Of a stretch of DNA of 47,243 nt, positions 8,967 through 20,600 are shown one piece after another. The position numbers and the translations under genes are program-made. Origin of the DNA: Discostella pseudostelligera (Eukaryota > Bacillariophyta > Thalassiosirophyceae > Thalassiosirales > Thalassiosiraceae); NCBI GenBank assembly GCA_036940085.1, contig JALLBK010000038.1:1-47243 (forward strand). The letters run 5' to 3'. How positions within the stretch are numbered: position 1 is the first letter of the stretch; every line of letters starts with the position of its first letter. The notes below the pieces were generated by a model. That model was not told the DNA's origin, did no database searches, and was given only the letters and a program-made list of their open reading frames with translations.

Positions 8967-11216
8967 TCATGGACTGTTCCCTTCCCAACTACTTGAGTCA
9001 ACTGTGTTACAGACGAATCGAATATGATTGATCGGGATCCACAAGGATGGTCCAACATCGTCGGCCGCTACGACGAGAGGATATTCGTTAGCATTGTCAT
9101 CATGGAGCGCGGATCCATCGCAGAGCGAAGGTATAGTTCGCACTAGCACGGCTCCAGTCACATCATTGATGGAAAGGACTACGCCGTAATGAACGTTTAA
9201 CCCTCCACCACCGCATATCGTCGAACGACTATCCAACAACTTGGCCTGCCACGATACGATACTACCTACAATTTCATTGATGGTGAATTGCGCAACCATT
9301 CTTAATTTGCCTGACAGCCCATTGCAATCGTGTGAAGTGTCGCCATTTCTTGTTGCCATGATCACGATGCCGTCGATTTTGTCAATCTCAGCGTCCTCCA
9401 ACCCGGCAGACGTTGTTGAGATATGGTGCTGTGATTGACGACAGCGAGCCAGCTGCAAGGCCTGCCCCAGTGATTTTAATCCTAGCCTCGACACACTCTC
9501 TATCAATGCTTGCCGAAACGTTTCATGATTGGTAACATCTCCTCTCGTGAAAAATGACTTGTACCCGAGTTCCTCAAAGTAGTACAAGTATTGGCGTATT
9601 TCATTCTCACTTTTGTCGACCCCAACTTCGTCCAGTGCGAAAAATTTGACCGTGTGCGCAGTATTTCCTCCACAATCTGTAATCTTTGCCGGCCACCATT
9701 CCTCAATGTTGAGCTGATCATTAAATCGTTCTACCCAACATATTTCACCCACAAAGAAGTCACCAGAGAGATGTCCATGTTGTCGCTCCAAGTGTTTTGT
9801 TAAGTATGATTCATCCTTTGCCGCCGGATCTTCCTCAGACAACGATGACGCAATTCTACTATTTCGTTTGTTTTTGAATCGAGAGCTAAATTGCTCAATT
9901 TCTCCACACCCTTCAATAACAGTAACCGAACTCGCATCGTCGTCAGGAGATTGACAGCTGTTGCAAAACCAGTTGCCCTCTGGTTTACTACTCAAAGGAG
10001 GATACAGACATTTCAAATGAAAGAGTCCATCGCATCCATTGCATGCAATAAATCCTCCGTCAATTGTTATCCGATTAAAGCAAATCATGCAACACGGTTG
10101 TTTCCTTTTGTGTTGGTCATCCTGAGTAGTATTTGACGGCTGGGATTCTGAGTTTGTCGAAGTAGGTAACACTTCCCCTTCATCCACGTGATTGTCGACG
10201 ATTGTGTCTCCCAACGCAGGAAACCGGGTCTTCTGTGTATCAATCTCTTTTGCCAGTTTGGATATGACCTGCCGCTTCTCGGAGTCATCCAAATTGATTC
10301 CTCTGGCACTCAATTCATGTGCTTTCCGTTTCTTCCCCAAGCCATTGTATTGTAAATTTCTTGAATTATTTTGATGATGATATCCCCCGCCAGTTTGCAA
10401 AAGTTCACATTCCACCTCGTAATGACCAAAGCCTTCACAAACACCACACATACGAAACATTGGTTGGGGAAATTCAAGCCTCATCATACGGTTGGCATTC
10501 ATCTTTTTGTGTTTCTTCTTGAACTTCTTCCATAGACTACTATTTTCATCCGCGGTGGTTGAACTGATATTTTGTATCGGACAATCGAGCATGGACCAAT
10601 TTGCAATTGCAGATAATGAACATTGATTGTAAAGTACAGTGAATAGTGCGTAGGCGTTGCATTCCTCCCTTCCCGATGACGTGTGAATAATATGATTTTC
10701 TAATTCTGGTAGTGTCCGACGTGCATAATCTGAACGTTTCCAAGAACTAGGAATGTCAAGGGGGTCAATTAGTGATTTGGGGTCATTTTTGACAATGTTG
10801 TTGGTAGTGGCAGTCTGCATTTCTGACTTTTTACGCGGTAGCACAGAAGAATCCAGAGTTTGTTCCAGATGTAGCAAATCGATGAGAAACCTGCCGTGGG
10901 GTGATTTTGTAACTGCAGTATTTGTATGGCCAATGATTCCCTCGGCAAAATTCGTTTGCTGACTTCGTCCTTCCCCGTGCTTGTCCAGTTTGTCACGTTC
11001 CGATGGAATTTTGTCTGATGCAATCCTCATGACTCTTGAGGATATGGGTCTATCATCAATATTGTCAGCTGCATAGTCAGGAGATGGTGACAACGACAAC
11101 CTCATCGGTGCACCTGGACGAGGGGGTAGGGACATGCATTTGTCATCGAGCTGCCGCTTACGCTTCTCCTCCGCTTGTTTCTCCCGATGGGCTCCATTCA
11201 TTTCATTATTTGCCAT
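8967..11216 (-). CDS. PHD-finger protein with CCHC knuckle and PWWP-like domain
   Basis: Likely a nuclear chromatin reader. From the ATG at 11216 the single exon encodes 749 residues. Around residues 257-270 there is a CCHC zinc knuckle (C-x2-C-x4-H-x4-C: CGVCEGFGHYEVEC). A complete C4HC3 PHD finger follows, with cysteines near 376, 379, 392, 395, 403, 418, 421 and His near 400. Next comes a PWWP/Tudor-like domain about 486-555 with the motif WWPAKI. The remaining sequence is polar and probably disordered, with a basic Lys-rich stretch (WKKFKKKHKK) just before the knuckle that could serve nuclear import. PHD fingers usually bind histone H3 tails and PWWP domains bind methylated nucleosomes, but no catalytic domain is visible and the target is unknown. 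The gene converges on OXA1 (136 bases between stops), and its promoter carries two CCACGTGGCAGG boxes. Confidence 0.8.
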   Translation of the reverse strand: MANNEMNGAHREKQAEEKRKRQLDDKCMSLPPRPGAPMRLSLSPSPDYAADNIDDRPISSRVMRIASDKIPSERDKLDKHGEGRSQQTNFAEGIIGHTNTAVTKSPHGRFLIDLLHLEQTLDSSVLPRKKSEMQTATTNNIVKNDPKSLIDPLDIPSSWKRSDYARRTLPELENHIIHTSSGREECNAYALFTVLYNQCSLSAIANWSMLDCPIQNISSTTADENSSLWKKFKKKHKKMNANRMMRLEFPQPMFRMCGVCEGFGHYEVECELLQTGGGYHHQNNSRNLQYNGLGKKRKAHELSARGINLDDSEKRQVISKLAKEIDTQKTRFPALGDTIVDNHVDEGEVLPTSTNSESQPSNTTQDDQHKRKQPCCMICFNRITIDGGFIACNGCDGLFHLKCLYPPLSSKPEGNWFCNSCQSPDDDASSVTVIEGCGEIEQFSSRFKNKRNSRIASSLSEEDPAAKDESYLTKHLERQHGHLSGDFFVGEICWVERFNDQLNIEEWWPAKITDCGGNTAHTVKFFALDEVGVDKSENEIRQYLYYFEELGYKSFFTRGDVTNHETFRQALIESVSRLGLKSLGQALQLARCRQSQHHISTTSAGLEDAEIDKIDGIVIMATRNGDTSHDCNGLSGKLRMVAQFTINEIVGSIVSWQAKLLDSRSTICGGGGLNVHYGVVLSINDVTGAVLVRTIPSLCDGSALHDDNANEYPLVVAADDVGPSLWIPINHIRFVCNTVDSSSWEGNSP

Positions 11217-11603
11217 ACTCTGTCGCGGTTGCACAGCAGGGCCGTCCCAACCCAACAATTAAGTGGTTGAGTAGCGGTTATTTGTTATTGGTGGACCTTG
11301 CTTGTGGTAGTGGTAGTACCACACGCTTTCAACCAAGCAAGCACGCCTTCGAATCTTCGGTGGCTTCCCGCTTCCACGTGGCAGGGGGTAGCCTCAGCAT
11401 CTATCTCTGACCAAAGCGTCCATTCATATTCCACGTGGCAGGAGGGTTCTCGCTTCGCGCTCACACTGCTCACACAGAGCGAGATACTCCATGTAGTACT
11501 CCTAGCAATAAAAAGAGTAGTAGATGCTACGAATCGCCATAACTCAATTATATTGTCGGTAAATCAACTACATACTCATACACACACTCCTGCATACTAC
11601 TTG
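11217..11603. promoter_or_regulatory. upstream region of the PHD gene with paired CACGTG boxes
   Basis: Two copies of CCACGTGGCAGG lie at 11374-11385 and 11431-11442, 57 bases apart, each centred on a palindromic CACGTG. Read toward the PHD gene they are TGCCACGTGGAA, close to the TGACACGTGGAA found before the ER chaperone and STE24 genes. The far end of the interval is the 3' flank of the oligopeptidase gene. No coding sequence is supported. Confidence 0.45.
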
Positions 11604-14391
11604 TCAATCCCCAGTCAACTTCAGTTGATCCAGGAGGAAGCTGTAATCATACGCAAGCTCACGGTAATACTTGTATCGGTCAGATGCAGAGAAATGGCCT
11701 GCGCTCAAATCAAGTTTCATGCAAATGGGGTTTTCATTTTCGGGATTGGCATGTCTCAAGGTAGCACAGAACTTTGCCGGTTCCCAGTATGCTACTCGAG
11801 GATCATGAAGTCCGCCGGTTAGCCAGCATGATGGATACTTTTTCTCCTTTTGGACATTGTTCGTGGGGCTGTAAGACATCATATATTCATGGTACTTCTC
11901 TTCATTGGGATTACCCCATTCGACCCATTCTCCAGACGTCAGAGGAATTGTGGAATCCGTCATCGTGCATACAACATCTACGAACGGAACACCAAGGATT
12001 GCAACCCTAAACAGTTCTGGCGCTTGGTTAATGGCCGCACCGATCAATAGCCCGCCCGCAGATCGACCTTCACAGGATAGCATCTCAGGAGTGGTCCATT
12101 CTTCAACCAAGAACTTAGCAACATCCACAAAATCGTTGAATGTGTTCTTCTTGCATAGATATTTGCCGCCATTGGGTTCTTCGTACCACTGTCGGCCCAT
12201 TTCGCCGCCACCACGGATATGCGCAATGACGTAGATCATACCCCTATCTAGCAATGGAAGACGTGTCGAACGAAAATCAGCCTCAATGCATGCGCCGTAC
12301 GAACCGTATCCATAAAGGTGGACTGGAACTCGACTGCCTCCTTTGACCTTCTCCATTGTTTCCTTCCTGTAGACAACACTGATTGGAATTCTTGTCTCCC
12401 CATCTCGACTGCGAACTTCCAGACGGTCGAAACCATAAACGCCCTTATCATATCCAGGGACAACCTTTGTCTTCAACACAGTACGATGCTTTGTATCATC
12501 GAGGTCGATGTCGATGGATGACGGAGGCGTTAACATCGAATTATAAGAAACAGCGACACTCTTTGCACCAGGTTCGTAGTGAGCCAATAACCCCACATCG
12601 TAGGCAGACTCTTCAAACTCCAACCTTTGCATAGTTTTGGAACCGATGTTGTAGATCCAAACTCGAGGAATACCGCCCTCTCGTCCTTCTAGAATGATGT
12701 GTGTGTCCAGCACCGTCACTGAATCCAGGGACTTTGATATACTGCCATCGAAAATGGGATTACCGCCTGCATCATCGACTAGTTTCCAATCGTTGGCACT
12801 ATCCGGTATAGCAGGTGCTGACATGAATTTCATATTCGGCGAGCTATCGACATTTGTCCAAATGTACCATTTGTCATGAGCGTGCTCGACTTCGTACAGA
12901 ACTTTACTTCTGCGTGGTGCAATGCACTTCATCTCCGAGTCCTCTCCTTCCTCGTCCATGGCTAAATACCAAACTTCCGACGTTTCCTTCGAAGCGGATT
13001 CAAAGAAAATGAACTTCTCATCCAAACTCTTGTGAACACCACACCAATACAGGTCGTCGAGATCTTCCTTCATCATTTTATCCATTGGGTGTTCACTTCT
13101 CCAATTCCTACGTTGAAACAATCGAAATGGACGGTGTTGCTCATCCATGGTTAGATAAAACAGCGTTTCATCATCCTTCCCCCAGACCAAACTATCCACT
13201 TCTAACAATTGATCACTACCAATTTGCTTCAAGGCAATTTCGTCTCCAGTCACCAAGTCCTTTACATGGAGTTCATACTTTTCATTTCCCGAATAATCAA
13301 CAGTGTAGGCGATCAGTGTCTTGGATGGACTGACTGATACAGTCCCAACACTGCAGTAGGATTTATTTGTAGCTAATGCATTGACATCCAGGTAGGCAAC
13401 TTCCCCTGGCAAAATGGGTGATTCTTTCGTACCATCCCAATCGATGGAGAAATGGTCAGTTGTTTTGGGTGCACGGCAGTATGTTTCATAGGAGGAACCC
13501 TGAAATGTCCTGGTGTAATACCAATAATCACCACGTGGGCGGGGGGTGGTGTAGTCTGTCTCTTGAATGCTGCAAAACAAAAAAACGGAAATATGTCACA
13601 TGTCATGTTAGGAAGAACCAAAGAACTCGACACTCAAGTATGATTCAACAATGCACATCTACTCACCTCGACAAAAAGTCATTGTACAATTTCTCCTGCA
13701 ATCCCTTCAAATGCTTTGTAACCGTCATGGAATAATCATTCTCGGCTTGTAAATATTCCAACACCTCGGTATTCTTTCGATCATCATCTCGTAGCCAACC
13801 ATATGGATCGGGGATAGGCACGGGCGGATCTAATAATTTTTCGGTAGAATCATTTGACTGACGAGGCATTTTGGAATCCCAATTGGGAGGGGCGATGCCC
13901 GCGTAGACTGCACGATTTTCATCACGACGGGGTATGGGTGGAACGATGGTATTGTGGTTGTTGGTGGCGGCGGCGGTCATGGTGATGGTTGCAGACGAGG
14001 GCGGAAATTTCGTGCAGTAAAAAGGTGAGGCGAATGGCACCACTTGGCAAAGATGATGATGATGATGATAGCGACGTAGTCCCTGGATGAATGAAGATGA
14101 TGGGCGGCTTATTAGGACGAAGATCGTGGCGGTCAAAGGTACGGATACTATGGTCATGATGCCAAAAATTAAAAGGGATAATGGCACCATGACCCATGAC
14201 CTTTGTTGGATGCTGTATGTTGGCTGTTGGATAACGCAGTTGTTGTCTCCCGCCAATTCTCTTAAACTCCCTTTCCCGCCATATTTATCCGCATCTTGCG
14301 ACAACATACGATACCCCACAGCGAAATCCGCATGTAGAAAACATACTAAGGACCTAGTATAGTAATTCAAATACGAGAAACAGTTTCGCAT
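11604..14391 (-). CDS. oligopeptidase B-type serine peptidase (family S9A), two exons
   Basis: Oligopeptidase B cleaves short peptides after basic residues. Exon 1 runs from 14391 to 13667 and exon 2 from 13569 to 11604, joined across a 97-base GT-AG intron in phase 2 (junction ...DFLSS-IQETD). The continuity GDYWYYTRT right after the junction matches the family. The propeller domain occupies the middle and the alpha/beta-hydrolase domain the last 250 residues. The catalytic triad is visible as Ser in GRSAGG, Asp in LHDPRVAYWEP, and His in SAGHF. From the first ATG the protein has 896 residues, longer than bacterial OpB (about 690). The extra N terminus contains a hydrophobic segment (about residues 68-96), a candidate signal anchor or presequence. 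Internal ATGs at 14190 and 13980 are alternative starts, the latter giving a soluble 759-residue enzyme. Confidence 0.88.
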
Positions 14392-14677
14392 TGAAGTCGT
14401 CTAGGTAATAACCGCTGGAGTTTCCCGCTAAATCACTGCCACGTCGAAATGGTTGTATGTCTTTCCCGCCATTTTTAATGCGGTTGCTGCGCGGCGCTCG
14501 GCCCGCAGCATGCAGTTGCACAGAGTTGCACCCAAAGACAATACAAAGAGCCGGTCGGCGACGATGGTATTGTATTGGTATTGCGCTTTGCGCTGAAGAT
14601 AAAGATTGACGGTACCAATGTGCTCTGATCAACAGGGGATGCTGAATAAATAATATTGGGTCGTCTAAAGTTCAAGT
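14392..14677. promoter_or_regulatory. divergent promoter region oligopeptidase B / DOCK
   Basis: TTTCCCGCCAT occurs at 14462-14472 inside this interval. A second copy at 14272-14282 and a close variant TCTCCCGCCA at 14246-14255 fall within the extended 5' end of the oligopeptidase frame. The partial word TTTCCCGC is at 14421-14428. The two outer copies would become promoter sequence if the oligopeptidase starts at 14190, which favours that shorter start. No gene is seen. Confidence 0.4.
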
Positions 14678-17600
14678 ATGTCTTTCCACTCGCGACCCGA
14701 TAGAGGCGGTGGTAATGAGAACAATGCGCTGTCATTGACAAGTGGCAGTTCGCTCACATCCGCTGACAGAACGAACCGGGACGGGGGATCGACGACGCAA
14801 CAAAGAAGCATGATGAGTAGCGGATCAAGAAGTAATCATGGTACATCATCATCAGTGGCAGCCTCATCTGCGCTCGGCATTATTGCTACAGATGAGTTTG
14901 GGTTTCCGTCACCGTCACTTCCATCGAGTGCTAGAAAGCAGCTCCAGCCGCCGCCGCCACAGCAGCAGCAGCATTTCAAACAACACACGCCCATACCCAT
15001 GACAGTTCCTACACCACCGATAAGGCAAATGGAGAAGGTGGTCACTATGCCGATGAGTCATCAACTGCAGCAGCAGCAACAGCGACGGCGCTTGCCTCCC
15101 AAGCGGCAGCAATCATCAACTCAACAACATCCCAAGAACAAGAATAATTATAATTTCATTCACCAATATACATCATCTTCCTCCAATGTTACTTCACAAA
15201 AGCCTCACATATCATTGGCAGCGATGGCTATGCGACAAGTAGCCCCACCAAAAATTGCATCTGCCGGATCATCTTCCATTTCTTCCACAACAACTTCTGC
15301 AAACAAATCACGAACTACCACCCCCACCACCACTTCTACTAGAAACAAAATAACAACTACTACATCCTCGGCCAACACCAAAGACTCTAAAAGGAAGTAC
15401 ACGAAATACACCTTCCAACATCCAGCCAATGCCATGCGATTGTCCGTCCGTACTGTGGACTTATCCCGTCGAGTGGCATTTGATCGACAACGGATATTGC
15501 GAACATCCTCGACATTATCCTCGTCTTCGGCGACTGCCGCGCAAGAGGAATTACTATCATCATCGTACAATATTATGAGTAGTGTGGCATTACGACGAAT
15601 GGTAGAAGAGATGGATAGGGTGCGTAATATTCGTCGTGGAGGAGGAGGGGGGGATAATAGTGGCATTGCTGGTGTTGGGAATAATACTGGCAACAACAAC
15701 AGTGGGAATTCATGCAGAATATCGCCCAGTCCGAATCACATGGCACTATTGGAATTCATGCATGGATTGACAACAACTACGTCATTGACTGCAGTGCCAA
15801 GAGTGGTACGACAGCTTCGATGGAATGTTGCATGCAGTGAGGATGCCGATCCGTGGTTTGATGGGACATACTACGAGGAAGACAATGGTGATGATGATGT
15901 GGAAGAGGTCGACGATGACATAGGAGACAGCCGCAGGGGTAAAAGGAGCAACGAGACTAATAGTAACGGTGCAAGGATGATGCGAAATTTATCATTGGAT
16001 GAAACCAACGCAGGAGTAGCAGGAGCACGACCTTCAGTTCCGCCCATAGCTTCGGCAATGCCTAGGAGGAAGAGACCATCCCGCGGTCGTAACGATGGTC
16101 GGTGCATCCCCATCGACGCCTTGGCTTCCGTTCAGTCCTCCATACCGAATCACTCGCCGATATTGACGAACGTCAAGCGACGTTTACCCACACGGTCAGA
16201 TGTGGGATTTGCGAATCCATCACCCGAGGAGGTTAACTCAAAGATGGATGAGGTGAGGAAGGAGGCTGAATGGGAGGAGGCAAGCCCGCGTATTGTACTG
16301 TTGGCATCGGGATTTATGTTATTTGGAGAAGACAACGAGAGAGAGGATATGGGTGACATGGTGGACAAGTTGCATCCCTCGTGTAGGAATGATGTCATGC
16401 TATGGGCAGGGGGTGCAATTCCCGGCGTGCCATTCGCCGGACGAGATCTCGTTACGTTGTACAAGAGAACAATGTTCAGCACAACGAGCAGTAAAAATGA
16501 TAGAAGCCGTGACACATTTAGCACAGGAAATGATATTGATCAACGCCATGCAAAAAATCCTAGAACTTACTCCGTCTTCGCCCCACCGGTTGATGCCATG
16601 TACTCTTCCTCTCAGCTATGGCGACCGCGACCATTCATGGACCGTCCACCAGGACACATTTACTTCCTCGCCTGTCCTCTCGATTTGCGATTAGATGAAG
16701 GAGATTCAGAGCCATTCTTTTGTACAATGTCATTGTACTGCCTACCGCAACAACGGCCACCATCAAACAAAATGACAACAACGGATTCGGCCAATAATAC
16801 TTATTCATCCGATAGCCTATTCCGCGGAAAAATTAGTGAGGATTTTTTCTTTCCTGCCGGTGATTGGAATGCAATTGAAGGATTTGAGGGAGATGGACTT
16901 CAGATCGACGAAGGGCGTGACGAAGAAGAGCGTACACAGCAATCTTGGCGCAGAAGAAAGCGTAGAGCCATTATGTCGTACGATCCATTAGATTTGTCGT
17001 TAGGTGATTTGCACCTAGTCATTCAAGTGTACAAGGCTAGTGGACCGAAGAGTGATAAGGAGAGGGGAAGGGCACCTACCGCGGACCTGACTAATGGAAG
17101 CAGCCACAGTAAGCGAGGTTTATTTGCAGGTAAATTGCTGCCATCGAAGGCTAAGTCTCGGCAGAAGACCCAAGCGGCAGTTGAATCTGTGAGAAATAGC
17201 GCTCTTGGATCGTTCGAAGAATTAGGCGCTCGGTACTTGGCGCCCATGTGTTTTGGCATTACTCCAGTGTTTTCTGCTGGCAAAATTTCCCACCAGAAGA
17301 TAGAGAAATCAGCATTGATCTCGTTTCCGGATGCATCCCTATCCAACGAGGACTTTGTCAAGTTGCTCACATCCATTTCGAACACGCATTCGTTACCCAC
17401 TGCTAAATCCGCTCAAAATACATGTGGTTCTGCAGATCTGTTCACTTCCTATCTGGGACGGTGAGTAGCATTTTCTTGCTTTATCTTTGTGGAATCGTTT
17501 TGTTGTTCTCTTCTAATCCATGTCTTATTTATTAGAGATTTCACTCGGGCTTTGTTGGACGAGCCACCCCAGCTCCTCAACAGTAGTCACGACGACGTAG

Positions 17601-20600
17601 AGCCAGTGGGACCGCAGTTGCTCGCGGACGTTATGGGAGAATGTGCCATCAGCTTTGACGAACTGGCATCCGGAGATGCCAAAAGATTGCGCTCCAACCT
17701 TCGTAGGCTCCCGCTGTCTCAAGAGTCAGGATATTCATCCTCCTTCGACCTTAAGGAAGTGCTATATTTTCCACCTCGATCCATCCCTCGACAGTATGAC
17801 GACGATACGACCTTCGCTTCGAGCACAATTATCAATCTACTTTATGTTTACCCTTGTTTGATCCGTTGGAATTCCGACCAGACAAGCAACAATTATCAAG
17901 CAAGCGGTCTAGACCGATTTTCGCTTAGGATCCAAGTCGTAGAGCAAGAGTTGCCTCTCGATCAACATTCTTTCGATAGTTCAGACCCTACATATCAAGC
18001 ATTGCAATCAATTTACAACCCATCCTCCCCTGCTGGACCTCCTCTGGTAGAGTCATATTTTACAAAAGTATTCAAAATTCAATCGCACCCTACAATTGAC
18101 AGTAAAGCAAAACCAACCCGAAAAGATACTCCATTGAGAGATGAGATCAAGATTCGTCTCCCGGATATACTTGATCGTCGCCACTTCCTTCAATTTTCTC
18201 TGTTTGTGCTGCACGACGATGGGAATGTTGAAAACATGTCAGAGACAACCATACCCTTCATCATATCATCCAAGGAATCAACTTCCAGCACCAGGGTCAC
18301 TACCGTAATTCCGAATGGATTACACCGGATTCGGCTGAGCGAGGCGATCCAGATCCATGTCGAAACAAGACTTGCTAGCTCTTTTCATGTGTCTGATCCT
18401 TCTGTTGCAACGCTGCTCCGAGACTATCCACTCATACCAAGCTCGGCATCATCTGGTGTCAGCGTAAATAGTGGGATGGATTCTTCCAGCTCCTCCAGCG
18501 ATGTTATTGTCCATGCATCATCTGGATTTCCTTTCCTTGATATTCTCACAATGGCATCGGGGTATGCGGTCAAGCGCCACTTTCTCAGTCTCGTGCATGC
18601 ACATTTGGTGAATTTGCTCCACCAAAAATGTCCACCATATTACTTTGAATCAGTCTTTGATATGTTTGGTAGAGGCGATTCCTCTTGGCACAGGCTTGTT
18701 CCTTGGGAGAGAACAGATCGCTTACTTGCAATCATCCGTGGGATGTTTGAAATCTTGGACAAGGCGAGAACTGCCCACCAAGAACGGGAGCACCCCATGC
18801 TGTCTGTGCATTATTTGCGCCTTGTAAAATCATTTTTAGACAATTTTGATGAAGATATATTCGCAACTCATTCTTCTGAGGTGCAATATTCGGAAAATGG
18901 CGATAACAGCACGCGAGACTCGATAGATTCAAGTCATGCTCTTGATGATGATACTTTATATGAAGCGCCGTCGGTTTCATTTCATGAGTCTAATGACCGT
19001 AAGAGAACACCCAGGTATACAGTGACGTCACCGAGAGGTGATGTCCAGCCCAAATCCTTCTCGCGCAAAGCCTTTGTCGCATCAAGGAGTGAAGAAATAC
19101 AAGCAGAGTCGGATCTGGGCGATGATATGGATTATTTTGATGATGACGAAACGGTGATGACATTAAGTACGTATACGTCTAGAATGGATTCCGGCTCAGT
19201 ATTTCCTGTCATCCCTGAACAGGAGAGTCTTTCAATTAGAGAGTGCGACGAAATACATCATTCGAAAAGCTCCACCTTGGAAATTCAGGAAGAAACATCT
19301 ACTGGCTGGGGTTGCGGATCCGGTATTCCCAGCCAAAGTACTCGCAGGAGATCGCCTCTACAAATCAAAAGTTCTACACCCTTTTCCTTTGCAGCTAAGC
19401 GAGCGGAGGATATGGCGAATCGTATGAACAACGTGGCCCAGATGATGATTGCACCATGCATTGCACCTCCGGTGGATGAAATGATTGCAGGAGGCTCCAA
19501 GGGCGGTTCGCTCTCGTTGGGAAATGGAGCTGTTAGGAATGGAAAGATTCGGGCGGCAAGTGAATTGATCGCTTCCAACGTAAGACAGAGAAAGCTGACT
19601 CTTTGCAATTACTCTTGGCAACTAATATGCTCATTACCTCAACCCTTTCTCAAGCAGGGGAATGCAAATGCTCAAAGTCCTTTCGAACCTAGTTCGGATG
19701 CCGAAGAGGAGGGCGAGACGACGAACCCTCCGCCTTACCTTCGAGGAAATCAATCATGCTTGAAGGTCTTCCCTTTGGCGTTTCACCCAATGAAGGAATT
19801 CGATGAGCTTAACATGAACCATTCACCAACGTTGAGTAGACCTTTTCTCTACGAAGTGATATCTGCAGTTTGGGTTCAAGTCTGGACGTCAGTTGCCGTC
19901 TCGATGAAAAGTAATGCTCAATTTCATGGGAGCAGCAGTTTTGTTCCTCACTGGCCTCATGAACTTGTCCTAGGTGGGCATAATTCAACCAGTGATACAA
20001 CCATGGCTTTTTCATTTGTACGGAATATATCATTTTTCTGTCCTCTTTGTCTGAAGTCGCTTGCGCTGAGATGCTCGAAGAGTAACACATCCAAACTGAT
20101 TGTACCCATGACATTGCTTGATGACAACCACATGCAAGTGCTCATCGCATTGCTCGAAACCATTGCGCTGGGATTATTGAGACAAGCTATGAGCGGTAGC
20201 AGTGGATGCGCAAATTCAGATCAGATGTTGACCAAGACGCTAATGGATTGTGATTTTGTGATGGATTTCCTTGCCGGTGTTGTTCCTCTTGTTCATCCAT
20301 CGCAGTGTGCGACGTTACTACTCTCGTATTTCAACATTTTGGAACAATGCCATGCGATCAAATCGAATATTAGGCTCAGTAAGTGTGCAAGTCAAATCAG
20401 GCTTCACGCTGTGGAAAGGATATCAGTCATGCCGGCTTTCGCTAGGTTGAACTTTCCAATTGTGTTCACAGGAACCTATCCGAGAACGAAGGTCGCAAGT
20501 AATACGTGGAGCAACCAAATCGAGGCTATCATGTGGGAGAGTGCCGTACAAAAGGATTGGGATTCGGTCCAGAGATTCCCACATACTTTCTGGCTCTCCA

